Shown piece by piece: positions 54,464 to 64,000 of a stretch of DNA of 64,000 nt. Source of the stretch: an uncultured Chryseobacterium sp. (GTDB taxonomy: Bacteria; Bacteroidota; Bacteroidia; Flavobacteriales; Weeksellaceae); contig CAJYXJ010000065.1 of the NCBI GenBank assembly GCA_913778085.1, forward strand, positions 122,326 through 186,325. Direction: 5' to 3'. The translations under genes were made by a program, and so were the position numbers. Under the pieces are notes generated by a model. It was not told where the DNA came from. It saw nothing but the letters and a program-made list of their open reading frames with translations, and searched no databases. Each line of letters opens with the position of its first letter. The stretch's first letter is position 1.

Positions 54464-56532
54464 TATTTATTCGTTTTAGCTTTTAAGTATCGATACGTTT
54501 CAATCTGAGAACGGCATTTTTCTTTATTATTGTCGATATACTCGTTACTCAATTTTTTGTCTAAAATACGGGCTTTTACATTATCTTTCAGCTGAATGTC
54601 CAGAATATCTTTTAATTCCTTCTTCAGATTCTTATCGGTTATTTTGGCGGCCGCTTCAATCCGGTAATCCAGGTTTCTCGTCATCCAGTCCGCGGAGGAA
54701 ATGTACATATCCTCAGCGCCTTTGTTGTAGAAATACATCACTCTTGCATGTTCGAGGTATTCATCCACAATGCTGATGCCTTTTATTTTTTCTTTAAATT
54801 CTTTCTGGTTTACGGCACAGTAAATTCCTCTTACGATCATGTTGATGATCACCCCGGCAGCTGCCGCTTCGTATAATTTTTCAATCAGGGCCCGGTCGCT
54901 TACCGAATTGGCTTTGATGATCATTTCGGCCCGTCTTCCGGCTTTGGCCTCCTCAATTTCCTTATCGATGTGGTGAACGATCTTTTCACGCATAAACTGA
55001 GGGCATACCAGCAGGTTTTTGCAGGTCTTCAAAACAGGCAGATAATCTTCTTTAGGCTTTTTCAGCACATTGAATACCTTATTGATATCAGCCATAACAC
55101 CACGGTCTGCCGTCATCAGAAGATGGTCGCCATAGATTCTTGCGGTTTTTTCATTGAAATTCCCGGTACTGATGAAGCCATACTGAATGGTTTTGTTATG
55201 GGACCTTTTTTTGATCACACACAACTTGGCATGCACCTTTTTGCCGGGCAATCCGATCAGGACCCTGATGCCTTCGGGTTCCAGCATCTCTTTCCATTCG
55301 AGATTGGATTCTTCATCAAACCTCGCCTGAAGTTCAAGCATTACCGTTACTTCCTTGCCGTTTCTGGCCGCGTAAATGAGGGCATTGATGATTTTCGAGC
55401 TGCTGGCCAGACGGTATGCCGTGATTTGGATCGACTTTACATCCGGATCCATTGCGGCTTCGCGGAGAAGGTCGATCACCGGATTGTATTTATGATAAGG
55501 AAAGGTAAGGAGGACATCATGCTTCAGAATGACATCGGTAACTCTTTCGCCGTGTTCAAAATCCGGGTGGGTAAAAGAAGTTCTTTCGACCGGACGTTCA
55601 TATTTTTCAAATACATCGGGAAAATCCATAAAATGTTTGAAGTTATGAATTTTGCCGCCCGGGATAATGCTGTCTTTTTTCGTTAAATTTAATTTACGGA
55701 TCAGCATCTCAAGCAATGCTTTATCCATATCTTTGTCGAAGACGAAACGCGTGGGTTTTCCTTTTCTCCTGTTCTTTAAACCTTTTTCAATCTTTTCCGC
55801 AAAGTTTGTTTTAATATCATTGTCCAGATCCAGTTCTGCATCTTTGGTCACCTTAAAAGCATTGGCTGAAAATTCATCATAGCCGAAATATGAAAAGATG
55901 TGCGGTAAATTGAAAGCGATCACATCTTCCAGCAGCATGACATTCTTTTCTTCCGGGCTTTCGGTAGGGAGCAGTAAAAATCTTCCTACAAAACGGGACG
56001 GAATTTCGATAATCGCATAATTGCTGGAATATTGCCAGTCTTTTTTCCGCATCGACACACCCAGGTAGAGACTTTTATCCCGCATATAGGGCATCGGTGT
56101 ATTTTCGTGAAGAAGGATCGGGATCACATTGGATTCCACCACTTCGTCAAAATATTTACGGACAAATTCTTTCTGTTTTGCCGTCAGGTTTTTTGAGGTT
56201 TTAATAAAGATATGTTGCTCAGCCATTTCAGCCTGTATCTTTTTCCAGGTCTTATCGAAATTCTGCTGCTGCCTCATTACAATCTCGTTGATCTTCTGGA
56301 GAATCTTGGATGGCGGCTGATAGAAAGATTCAGCAATTACTTTTTCCTTAAAATCCATGGCACGCTTCAAACCTGCTACCCGTACCCGGAAAAATTCGTC
56401 AAGGTTATTGGAAAAAATGCCTAAAAAACGGATTCTTAAATGTAAAGGGACCTTTTCGTCCATTGCTTCCTGCAAAACCCTTTCGTTGAAGGCCAGCCAG
56501 GTAATATCTCTCGGATTGAAATGTAGTGACAT
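54463..56532 (-). CDS. ppk1: Polyphosphate kinase 1
   Basis: 689 residues. Makes polyphosphate reversibly from ATP. The N-terminal helical domain starts WLAFNERVLQEAMDEKVPL; the catalytic phosphohistidine lies in KVHAKLCVIKKR (near 430), with the second active-site motif SSADWMTRNLDYRIE near 605 and TGNFNEKTARIYGDH between. First gene of the ppk1-ppx operon, with a full -7 box (TATTTTTG) at 56559-56552 on the minus strand. Confidence 0.94.
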   Translation of the reverse strand: MSLHFNPRDITWLAFNERVLQEAMDEKVPLHLRIRFLGIFSNNLDEFFRVRVAGLKRAMDFKEKVIAESFYQPPSKILQKINEIVMRQQQNFDKTWKKIQAEMAEQHIFIKTSKNLTAKQKEFVRKYFDEVVESNVIPILLHENTPMPYMRDKSLYLGVSMRKKDWQYSSNYAIIEIPSRFVGRFLLLPTESPEEKNVMLLEDVIAFNLPHIFSYFGYDEFSANAFKVTKDAELDLDNDIKTNFAEKIEKGLKNRRKGKPTRFVFDKDMDKALLEMLIRKLNLTKKDSIIPGGKIHNFKHFMDFPDVFEKYERPVERTSFTHPDFEHGERVTDVILKHDVLLTFPYHKYNPVIDLLREAAMDPDVKSIQITAYRLASSSKIINALIYAARNGKEVTVMLELQARFDEESNLEWKEMLEPEGIRVLIGLPGKKVHAKLCVIKKRSHNKTIQYGFISTGNFNEKTARIYGDHLLMTADRGVMADINKVFNVLKKPKEDYLPVLKTCKNLLVCPQFMREKIVHHIDKEIEEAKAGRRAEMIIKANSVSDRALIEKLYEAAAAGVIINMIVRGIYCAVNQKEFKEKIKGISIVDEYLEHARVMYFYNKGAEDMYISSADWMTRNLDYRIEAAAKITDKNLKKELKDILDIQLKDNVKARILDKKLSNEYIDNNKEKCRSQIETYRYLKAKTNK

Positions 56533-56979
56533 TTTCTAGTTTATAATTTATCAAAAATACTGATTTGTGGTATCGCTGAGAATCTTTTCACGTTAAACTT
56601 TAATTAATTTTTAAGCATAAACAGCCGTCTAACCGGATAGGACCCGCAATTCTTTAAAGTTATTAAAAAAATCGGATTAAAAATATAACGATCCAGCTGA
56701 ATTTTTCCCAAAAACAGATTCAGGGAAAATTTAAAAGTGACAAAAGTGATAGGGTTTTCACTGAAAAAAATGGAATTATGACAAAACTGCAAAAAAGGAT
56801 AAAGTATGTTTGAACTGATTCAAACTGATTATTCTGAAATATTTCGTTCAAAAAAATTTTTTAATTGTTATTTTTTTTTCAGAGGAATGTCAATTTGTCA
56901 CAAAATTTTGAATGGTATAAATATTGAGAAATACTGAGTGTATTTTTAAAACTAAAATTAGAAAAAATAAAAAAATATT
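56533..56979. other. 447-bp gap between divergent ppk1 and dnaK
   Basis: No gene. It contains the dyad GTTTGAA-CTGA-TTCAAAC at 56808-56825 (7-bp arms) and long A/T runs closer to dnaK. No CIRCE (TTAGCACTC) operator is present. Confidence 0.6.
56552..56559 (-). promoter_or_regulatory. -7 promoter box of ppk1
   Basis: TATTTTTG on the minus strand, full match, 20 nt before the ATG. Confidence 0.5.
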
Positions 56980-58875
56980 ATGAGTAAAATAATTGGAATC
57001 GACTTAGGAACAACCAACTCTTGTGTTGCTGTAATGGAGGGGAAAGACCCTGTTGTAATTCCTAACGCGGAAGGTAAAAGAACAACACCGTCCATCGTGG
57101 CATTTACCGAAGACGGTGAAAGAAAAGTAGGGGATCCTGCCAAAAGACAGGCGGTAACCAATCCTACAAAGACTGTTTATTCTATCAAAAGATTTATCGG
57201 AACTCATTTTAAAGATGATGCTTCAGAAATCTCCAGAGTACCTTATAAAGTGGTATCAGGACCGAATGATACGGTAAAAGTGAAAATCGACGACAGAGAA
57301 TATACCCCACAGGAAATCTCCGCCATGACGCTTCAGAAAATGAAGAAGACAGCTGAAGATTATCTTGGCCAGGAAGTAACAAGAGCGGTAATTACGGTTC
57401 CGGCTTACTTTAACGATGCACAGAGACAGGCTACCAAAGAGGCAGGTGAAATCGCCGGCCTTAAAGTAGAAAGAATCATCAACGAGCCTACGGCAGCAGC
57501 TTTGGCTTACGGTCTTGATAAAAACCATAAAGACCAGAAAATCGCGGTATACGACCTTGGAGGGGGTACTTTCGATATTTCTATTCTTGATCTGGGAGAC
57601 GGTGTATTTGAAGTATTGTCTACTAACGGTGATACGCACTTAGGTGGGGATGACTTTGATGATGTGATCATCAACTGGATGGCGGACGAGTTCAAGTCTG
57701 AAGAAGGAGTAGATTTAAAATCTGATGCGATTGCATTACAGAGATTAAAAGAAGCGGCTGAAAAAGCTAAAATTGAATTATCTTCTTCTCCGCAGACTGA
57801 AATCAACCTTCCGTACATCACGGCTACGGCTACAGGGCCTAAGCACTTGGTAAAAACATTAACGAAAGCTAAATTCGAGCAGTTATCTGCCGATTTGGTA
57901 AGAAGATCAATGGAGCCGGTAGCGAAAGCATTGAAAGATGCAGGTTTATCGACTTCCGATATCGACGAAGTAATCCTGGTGGGCGGTTCTACAAGAATTC
58001 CGATCATCCAGGAAGAAGTTGAGAAATTCTTCGGTAAAAAACCATCTAAAGGAGTTAACCCGGATGAGGTTGTAGCCATCGGTGCAGCTATTCAGGGAGG
58101 TGTATTGACGGGTGATGTGAAAGACGTTCTTTTATTAGATGTTACACCACTTTCTTTAGGTATCGAAACAATGGGTTCTGTTTTCACGAAATTAATTGAA
58201 GCGAATACAACGATCCCGACTAAAAAATCTGAAGTATTCTCTACGGCTTCCGACAACCAGCCTGCGGTAAGCATCAGAGTAGGACAGGGGGAAAGACCGA
58301 TGTTCAACGATAACAAGGAAATCGGTAGATTCGACCTTACCGATATTCCACCGGCACCAAGAGGCGTTCCTCAGATCGAAGTAACTTTCGACATCGATGC
58401 CAACGGTATCCTTAGCGTTTCAGCAAAAGATAAAGGAACCGGTAAAGAACAGTCGATCAAAATCCAGGCTTCTTCAGGTCTTTCCGACGAAGAAATCGAA
58501 AGAATGAAAAAAGAAGCTCAGGAAAACTCTGCTGCGGATGCGAAAAGAAAAGAAGAAGTTGAAATCTTCAATAAAGCAGACGGATTGATCTTCCAGACCG
58601 AGAAGCAGCTGAAGGAGTTTGGCGAGAAATTGTCTGCCGACAAAAAAGCAGCGATTGAAGCCGCTCACGGAGAATTAAAGACGGCTTTTGAAGCTAAAAA
58701 TGCAGACGACGTAAAGGCGAAAACAGAAGCTTTGGATGCTGCATGGATGGCCGCTTCCGAAGAACTTTACGCAGCAGGTCAACAGCCGGGTGCTGATGCA
58801 GGAGCTCAGCAGAATGCGGGTAACGCAGGAGGTGCTGATGATGTTCAGGATGCAGATTTTGAAGAAGTGAAATAA
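56980..58875 (+). CDS. dnaK: Molecular chaperone DnaK (Hsp70)
   Basis: 631 residues, the normal length. Nucleotide-binding domain with [30 protein letters not shown]-type motif ([11 protein letters not shown]), [12 protein letters not shown] and [11 protein letters not shown]; the substrate-binding domain begins at about 390 ([13 protein letters not shown]), and the C-terminus is acidic ([11 protein letters not shown]). dnaJ and grpE are not beside it, so the chaperone genes are scattered. The leader lacks a CIRCE site. Terminator at 58900-58925. Confidence 0.97.
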   Translation: MSKIIGIDLGTTNSCVAVMEGKDPVVIPNAEGKRTTPSIVAFTEDGERKVGDPAKRQAVTNPTKTVYSIKRFIGTHFKDDASEISRVPYKVVSGPNDTVKVKIDDREYTPQEISAMTLQKMKKTAEDYLGQEVTRAVITVPAYFNDAQRQATKEAGEIAGLKVERIINEPTAAALAYGLDKNHKDQKIAVYDLGGGTFDISILDLGDGVFEVLSTNGDTHLGGDDFDDVIINWMADEFKSEEGVDLKSDAIALQRLKEAAEKAKIELSSSPQTEINLPYITATATGPKHLVKTLTKAKFEQLSADLVRRSMEPVAKALKDAGLSTSDIDEVILVGGSTRIPIIQEEVEKFFGKKPSKGVNPDEVVAIGAAIQGGVLTGDVKDVLLLDVTPLSLGIETMGSVFTKLIEANTTIPTKKSEVFSTASDNQPAVSIRVGQGERPMFNDNKEIGRFDLTDIPPAPRGVPQIEVTFDIDANGILSVSAKDKGTGKEQSIKIQASSGLSDEEIERMKKEAQENSAADAKRKEEVEIFNKADGLIFQTEKQLKEFGEKLSADKKAAIEAAHGELKTAFEAKNADDVKAKTEALDAAWMAASEELYAAGQQPGADAGAQQNAGNAGGADDVQDADFEEVK

Positions 58876-59211
58876 GACTTAAACAATTCATAAAAATAGA
58901 ATCCCCAGGCGAAAGCTTGGGGATTTTTGTTTACCCAAAGTGAGAAATCTGAGGATAGCGGTTTATTTTATTTTAATCAGGTTACGATAAGAAAAAACCG
59001 GATTTTAAAGCATTTGTATTAAGTATCTTAGTGTCGTATAAAAAACAAAGGCTTAATGATTTTTTGCCTTACCGAAATACGAATGTTCTATGAATATTTT
59101 TATTTTAAGAAGCATACGGAAAACCGTAAGGTGAATATCTGTTTAGGATCTAATTTTACCATCAGTCAGTGAGGCACCGATGCCCCTGTCAGTTGTAATT
59201 AATCAGAAGCC
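58876..59211. other. 336-bp gap between dnaK and the type I R-M operon
   Basis: Besides the dnaK terminator nothing is seen; AT-rich leader of hsdR. Confidence 0.6.
58900..58930 (+). terminator. Terminator of dnaK
   Basis: AATCCCCAGGC / GCTTGGGGATT (one G-U) with a GAAA loop, then TTTTG. Confidence 0.9.
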
Positions 59212-62181
59212 ATGACCAGAGAAGCTCAGATCGAAGAATTTTTTATAAAGAAGCTGGAGGATCTTAAATATGTTTACCGTAAAGATATACGGGATAAATA
59301 TGCACTGGAAAGAAATTTCCGTGAAAAGTTCGAGATTCTTAATAATGTAAAACTAACCGATAACGAATTTGAACGTTTGAAAGCGGACATCATCCATCCT
59401 GATGTTTTTACTGCTTCAAAAGTATTGCGGACAAGAAATTATTTTCAGCGTGAAGACGGTACTTCCTTACATTACACGCTCGTAAATATCAGGGACTGGT
59501 GCAAAAACGAATATGAGGTTATCAATCAGCTGAGGATGAATACGGATAAAAGCAGTCACCGGTACGATGTGATGATCCTGATCAACGGGATTCCCATTGT
59601 CCAGGTGGAACTGAAGACCCTGGAGCTTTCGCCCCGTAATGCCATGCAGCAGATCGTCGATTATAAAAATGACGCCGGAAACGGATATACCAATTCATTG
59701 CTGTGTTTCGTGCAGCTCTTTATCGTCAGCAATAAAACCAACACATATTATTTCGCCAACAACAGAAACCAGCATTTCAGCTTCAATGCGGACGAACAAT
59801 TCCTGCCGGTTTACCAATATGCAGACGAGCAGAATAAGAAAGTAACGCACATTGATTCTTTTGCTGAAAAGTTTCTTCCCAAGTGTACGCTCGGTGAGCT
59901 GATCAGTAAATATATGGTGCTGGTGGAGGGCGAACAGAAAATGCTGGTGATGCGCCCATATCAGATCTATGCAGTGAAAGCGATCGTCGACTGCATTCAG
60001 CAGAACCGCGGAAACGGCTACATCTGGCATACCACCGGAAGCGGCAAGACATTAACTTCTTTTAAAGCTTCCACCCTGCTGAAAGATAATCCTGATATCG
60101 AAAAATGCCTTTTTGTAGTAGACCGTAAAGATCTGGACCGGCAGACCCGCGAAGAATTCAACAAATTTCAGGAAGGAAGCGTAGAAACCAATACCAATAC
60201 CGAAGCTCTGGTCAGAAGGCTGCTTTCTACAGATTACGCCGACAAAGTGATCGTAACGACCATTCAGAAGCTGGGTCTTGCTTTGGACGACAGCAACAGG
60301 AAAAATTATAAGGAGCGTCTTCAGCCCTTGAGCAGCAAGCGGGTAGTCTTTATTTTTGACGAGTGCCACCGTTCGCAATTCGGGGAGAATCATAAGGCGA
60401 TCAAGGCATTTTTTCCCCACGCGCAGCTTTTCGGATTTACCGGAACCCCTATTTTCACGGATAATTCAGGCTATACCGTAAGGGAGGGTGAACAGGCATT
60501 CTACAGGACAACTGAGGATATTTTCGAAAAACAGCTGCATGCCTACACCATTACCCATGCCATAGAAGATAAAAACGTCCTGCGTTTTCATATTGATTAT
60601 TATAAAGGCCAGGGAAGCGGAAAACTTAAACCGGGAGAAACGCTTGCCCGTCAGGCTGTGGCGGAAGCCATTCTGAAAAAGCATGATGCCTCTACCAATA
60701 ACAGGCGTTTTAATGCAATCCTCGCTACTGCTTCGATCAGCAACGCCATCGAATACTACCGCCTGTTCAAAGAGATGCAGCAGAAAAAGAAAAACGGAAA
60801 TCCGGATTACGAGTGGCTGAACATTACCTGTGTATTTTCTCCGCCGGCGGAAGGAAATAAAGATATTCAGCAAATTCAGGAGGATCTGGAGCAGGAAAAA
60901 CTGGATAACAGGCACAATCCGGATGAAAAGAAAGCTGCACTGAAAATGATTATTGAAGACTATAACCGGCAATATCATACGAATCACAGCATCTATGAAT
61001 TTGATGCCTATTATCAGGATGTACAGAGAAGAATAAAAAACCACCAATTCAGCAATGCCGATGAGCCGCACAAAAATAAAATTGATATTACCATTGTCGT
61101 AGATATGTTACTAACGGGCTTTGATTCCAAGTACCTCAATACGTTGTATGTGGATAAAAACCTGAAATACCATGGACTGATCCAGGCATTTTCACGGACC
61201 AACCGGGTGCTTACAGGAAATAAGCCGCATGGCAGCATCCTGGATTTCCGCCAGCAGCAGGAAGCGGTAAATGCAGCCATCAGTTTATTCTCCGGTGAAG
61301 ATGCCGCTGCCAGAGCCAAAGAGATATGGCTGGTGGAGCCCGCACCGGTGGTCATTGAAAAATACAGGGACGCGGTGGCCAACCTGGATGACTTTATGAA
61401 AAAGAACGGTCTGGAATGCGAACCGCACGAAGTTTTTAATTTAAAAGGCGATGCCGCCAAGATTGCCTTTCTGAAAAACTTTAAAGAAGTGCAGCGGCTG
61501 AAAACCCAGTTGGACCAATACACCGATTTAGATAACGGACAGAAAGAACATATTGACACGTTATTGCCTGAGGACAGCTTACGATCATTCAGAAGCTCCT
61601 ATATGGAAACGGCTAAACAGTTCAGGAAAAGACAGCAGGAAGAAGGAGAAAATACTCCGGCAGATGTACAGCAGCTTGATTTCGAATTCATCCTTTTTGC
61701 ATCCACTATTATTGATTACGATTACATCATGTCACTTATTGCCGAAAATATGAAAAAGAAGCCGGCTAAGCAGAAGATGACCAAAATGCAGGTAATCAGC
61801 TTACTGACTTCCAGTTCCAACATGATGGAAGAGCAGGAGGATCTCACCGAATACATCAATGCACTTGACTGGAACAGCGGGCAGGACGAACATGCATTGC
61901 GCAGCGGTTACCAGATTTTTAAAATTGAGAAAAGCAACAGGGAACTTCTTGCCATTGCCACCAGGCATCATTTACCGGCACCGGTCCTGAAGGATTTTAT
62001 CGATGAGGTGCTGAAGCGGATGATTTTCGACGGAGAACGGCTGACCGACCTTCTGGAGCCCTTGCAGCTCAGCTGGAAAGAGCGGAGAACAAAGGAGCTT
62101 TCCCTGATGTCAGATCTTTTACCTCACCTGAAAAAGCAGGCGCAGGGCCGTGAGATCTCTGGCCTGGCAGCCTATGAGTAA
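59212..62181 (+). CDS. hsdR: Type I restriction enzyme, R subunit
   Basis: 989 residues. N-terminal PD-(D/E)xK nuclease (about 110-180: RYDVMILINGIPIVQVELK), then an SF2 translocase with Walker A TTGSGKT near 273, DECHRSQFG (DEAD-box) near 385 and GFTGTPIF, followed by the second RecA domain with TGFDSKYLNTLYVDKNL and QAFSRTNRVL, and a C-terminal helical domain. It cleaves unmodified DNA and needs HsdM and HsdS. First gene of hsdR-hsdM-hsdS. Confidence 0.95.
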   Translation: MTREAQIEEFFIKKLEDLKYVYRKDIRDKYALERNFREKFEILNNVKLTDNEFERLKADIIHPDVFTASKVLRTRNYFQREDGTSLHYTLVNIRDWCKNEYEVINQLRMNTDKSSHRYDVMILINGIPIVQVELKTLELSPRNAMQQIVDYKNDAGNGYTNSLLCFVQLFIVSNKTNTYYFANNRNQHFSFNADEQFLPVYQYADEQNKKVTHIDSFAEKFLPKCTLGELISKYMVLVEGEQKMLVMRPYQIYAVKAIVDCIQQNRGNGYIWHTTGSGKTLTSFKASTLLKDNPDIEKCLFVVDRKDLDRQTREEFNKFQEGSVETNTNTEALVRRLLSTDYADKVIVTTIQKLGLALDDSNRKNYKERLQPLSSKRVVFIFDECHRSQFGENHKAIKAFFPHAQLFGFTGTPIFTDNSGYTVREGEQAFYRTTEDIFEKQLHAYTITHAIEDKNVLRFHIDYYKGQGSGKLKPGETLARQAVAEAILKKHDASTNNRRFNAILATASISNAIEYYRLFKEMQQKKKNGNPDYEWLNITCVFSPPAEGNKDIQQIQEDLEQEKLDNRHNPDEKKAALKMIIEDYNRQYHTNHSIYEFDAYYQDVQRRIKNHQFSNADEPHKNKIDITIVVDMLLTGFDSKYLNTLYVDKNLKYHGLIQAFSRTNRVLTGNKPHGSILDFRQQQEAVNAAISLFSGEDAAARAKEIWLVEPAPVVIEKYRDAVANLDDFMKKNGLECEPHEVFNLKGDAAKIAFLKNFKEVQRLKTQLDQYTDLDNGQKEHIDTLLPEDSLRSFRSSYMETAKQFRKRQQEEGENTPADVQQLDFEFILFASTIIDYDYIMSLIAENMKKKPAKQKMTKMQVISLLTSSSNMMEEQEDLTEYINALDWNSGQDEHALRSGYQIFKIEKSNRELLAIATRHHLPAPVLKDFIDEVLKRMIFDGERLTDLLEPLQLSWKERRTKELSLMSDLLPHLKKQAQGREISGLAAYE

Positions 62182-62276
62182 TTCTTAAATACTTTAAAAA
62201 TACATAACGGAAATTATTCTCCAGGATTTAAATTTTATTTAAAACCGGATGAACCGTTGAAAAAATTAAAATAATC

Positions 62277-63902
62277 ATGACACTGAAACAACAACAGCAA
62301 TTGGGTAAAACCCTTTGGGAAATCGCCGGCCAGCTACGGGGAGCAATGAACGCGGATGATTTCCGGGATTACATGCTTTCTTTTTTATTCCTCCGTTATC
62401 TGTCGGACAATTATGAGGAAGCCGTGAAAAAAGAACTGGGAAAAGATTATCCTCAGTTAAAAAAAGAGGATCAGCTTACAGCCTTAGGGCTCTGGTACGA
62501 AGCTAATGAAGCAGACGTGCCGGATTTTGAGAAGCAGATGCGCCGGAAAATCCATTATGTCATCAAGCCGCAACATCTGTGGAGCAACATTTCGGAGCTT
62601 GCCAGGACTCAGAACGGGGATCTTCTGACGACACTCGAAGAAGGCTTCCGGTACATCGAAAACGAATCTTTTGAAAGCACATTTCAGGGATTGTTTTCGG
62701 AAATCAATCTGAATTCAGAAAAACTGGGAAGGACCGCTCCTGAAAGAAATAAAAAGCTGTGCATCATCATCCAGAAAATTGCCGAAGGAATTGCGGCTTT
62801 CTCTACCGATACCGATATTTTGGGAGATGCCTATGAATATCTGATCGGGCAGTTTGCGGCAGGTTCAGGAAAGAAAGCCGGTGAATTCTATACCCCGCAG
62901 CAGATGTCTACCATCTTATCCAGAATTGTGATCCTGGACAGCCAGAATCCGGCTCTGGGAGAAAAGAAAAAACTGGAACGGGTACTGGATTTCACTTGCG
63001 GATCAGGCTCTTTGCTGCTGAATGTCCGCCGCCGGCTGCACGAAAGCGGAGGCCGTATCGGGAAAATTTACGGCCAGGAGAAAAACATCACGACTTATAA
63101 CCTTGCCCGTATGAATATGCTGCTGCACGGGGTAAAGGATACGGAGTTCGAAATCCACCACGGAGACACGCTTTCCAACGACTGGGATCTGCTGAATGAA
63201 ATGAATCCTGCTAGGAAGACCGAGTTCGACGGTATAGTGGCCAATCCTCCTTTCAGCCTGAAATGGGAGCCCGGTGAAAGCCTCGCAGATGACTTCCGGT
63301 TCAAAAGTTACGGACTGGCCCCAAAGTCAGCGGCGGATTTTGCTTTCCTGATTCATGGGTTTCACTATCTCTCCAATAACGGGACGATGGCCATCATTCT
63401 TCCGCATGGTGTCCTTTTCCGCAGCGGTGCCGAAGAAAGGATCCGTACCAAACTGCTGAAAGACAATCATATCGATACGGTAATCGGGCTGCCTTCCAAT
63501 CTGTTCTTTTCCACAGGGATTCCGGTCTGTATCCTGGTCCTGAAGAAATGTAAAAAGTTTAACGATGTTCTTTTCATCAATGCCAGCGAATGTTATAAGA
63601 AAGACAAGCGGCAAAACCGCCTGCGTGAAGGAGACAACGGCGAACCCGATGATATCGGTAAAATTGTTGAAACCTATCAGTTCCGGACGGAAGAAGAAAG
63701 GTATTCCCGGAGAGTACCGATGGAGGAAATCCTGGAAAACGGCTATAATCTGAATATCTCCCGGTACATCAGCACCCACATCGAAGAAGAACCGGTTGAT
63801 ATCCAGGCAGTCATGCAGGAAATCAGATCTCTGGAAGCCAAACGCTCCGAGCTGGACCTGGAAATCGAAGGCTATTTCAAGGAACTGGGGCTCACTTTTT
63901 AA
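62277..63902 (+). CDS. hsdM: Type I restriction enzyme, M subunit (N6-adenine methyltransferase)
   Basis: 541 residues. N-terminal HsdM_N helices (about 10-150), AdoMet-binding motif I DFTCGSGSLLL near 240, and catalytic NPPF in VANPPFSLKW near 325. The start is ATG at 62277, 95 nt after hsdR. It forms the modification complex with two copies plus HsdS. Confidence 0.95.
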   Translation: MTLKQQQQLGKTLWEIAGQLRGAMNADDFRDYMLSFLFLRYLSDNYEEAVKKELGKDYPQLKKEDQLTALGLWYEANEADVPDFEKQMRRKIHYVIKPQHLWSNISELARTQNGDLLTTLEEGFRYIENESFESTFQGLFSEINLNSEKLGRTAPERNKKLCIIIQKIAEGIAAFSTDTDILGDAYEYLIGQFAAGSGKKAGEFYTPQQMSTILSRIVILDSQNPALGEKKKLERVLDFTCGSGSLLLNVRRRLHESGGRIGKIYGQEKNITTYNLARMNMLLHGVKDTEFEIHHGDTLSNDWDLLNEMNPARKTEFDGIVANPPFSLKWEPGESLADDFRFKSYGLAPKSAADFAFLIHGFHYLSNNGTMAIILPHGVLFRSGAEERIRTKLLKDNHIDTVIGLPSNLFFSTGIPVCILVLKKCKKFNDVLFINASECYKKDKRQNRLREGDNGEPDDIGKIVETYQFRTEEERYSRRVPMEEILENGYNLNISRYISTHIEEEPVDIQAVMQEIRSLEAKRSELDLEIEGYFKELGLTF

Positions 63903-63950
63903 TTTTTTTAAATCCTTAATGTTTTTACTAACGAAAATTAAATAATCAAG

Positions 63951-64000
63951 ATGACGAATGTACAACTAAAAGCAGGTAATGTTCCCAATTTGAGATTCCC
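63951..64000 (+). CDS. hsdS: Start of the type I specificity subunit (partial)
   Basis: Sixteen codons before the edge read MTNVQLKAGNVPNLRF, and NVPNLRFP is the usual opening of HsdS proteins (cf. VPKLRFPEF). 48 nt after hsdM and in the same direction. The target-recognition domains lie outside the window, so the DNA specificity is not visible. Confidence 0.75.
   Translation, partial: MTNVQLKAGNVPNLRF

Noticed and set aside
56533-56979. CIRCE heat-shock operator before dnaK
   Set aside because: TTAGCACTC-N9-GAGTGCTAA is not present on either strand.

Overview
The window looks like a chromosomal segment of a Flavobacteriia bacterium of the Chryseobacterium/Elizabethkingia kind. The grounds are the HD-protein - lpxD - lpxC/fabZ fusion - lpxA - efp - second lpxD - sucD gene order, type IX secretion C-terminal sorting domains, OmpA/TonB-like outer-membrane barrels, Bacteroidota promoters of the form TTG-N17..20-TAnnTTTG placed very close to start codons, a bacteriocin-type GG-leader peptide, and moderate AT richness. 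No rRNA, tRNA, CRISPR array, complete insertion sequence or prophage was seen.

Layout. 0-7 kb: lipid A acyl-transfer genes with EF-P, a second LpxD-like acyltransferase, succinyl-CoA ligase alpha and a porin-like barrel. 7-17 kb: an ABC-2 transporter pair, a tiny T9SS-tagged protein, hemB, a GG-leader peptide, an unknown protein, an LptB with an extra C-terminal domain, an MsbA-like exporter, a WYL regulator convergent with a DinB protein. 17-24.6 kb: a structured 150-nt element, cobalamin adenosyltransferase, thiamine pyrophosphokinase, a lipoprotein phosphatase, arginine decarboxylase, a HAD hydrolase and a small DUF2089/membrane/hydrolase operon. 24.6-27.2 kb: a strikingly AT-rich insert carrying a stand-alone caspase-like protease, a SymE-like toxin and a divergent HTH protein. 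27.3-31 kb: agmatinase, an alkylation-repair pair (Ada/Ogt-like and AlkB) and a repeat-rich intergenic stretch with two 231-bp direct repeats. 31-46 kb: a CocE/NonD hydrolase, a TonB-like barrel and its internally deleted paralogue, BON-domain envelope proteins, lipoprotein, DUF3575-like barrel, dicarboxylate symporter, PhyH-family dioxygenase, GH92 mannosidase, and the Mrp/NifU iron-sulphur pair. 46-58.9 kb: an orphan response regulator, a sirtuin followed by a frameshifted barstar-like gene, a 1013-residue T9SS choice-of-anchor protein, an SDR protein with a coupled 51-residue membrane peptide, ppx-ppk1, and dnaK. 59-64 kb: a type I restriction-modification operon hsdR-hsdM-hsdS running off the end.

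Functionally most of the window is core metabolism and envelope biogenesis (lipid A, LPS export, haem, polyamines from arginine via agmatine, polyphosphate, Fe-S carriers). The accessory content is the caspase/SymE/HTH insert, the sirtuin-barstar pair, the GG-leader peptide and the type I R-M locus. Intergenic regions hold several families of short palindromes and repeats. The observations most worth following are: the caspase-like island, the single-base frameshift in the barstar-like gene, the in-frame loss of about 715 residues from a barrel paralogue, the LptB fusion, the structured element near 17.4 kb and the annotation-escaping 51-codon gene at 52.4 kb.
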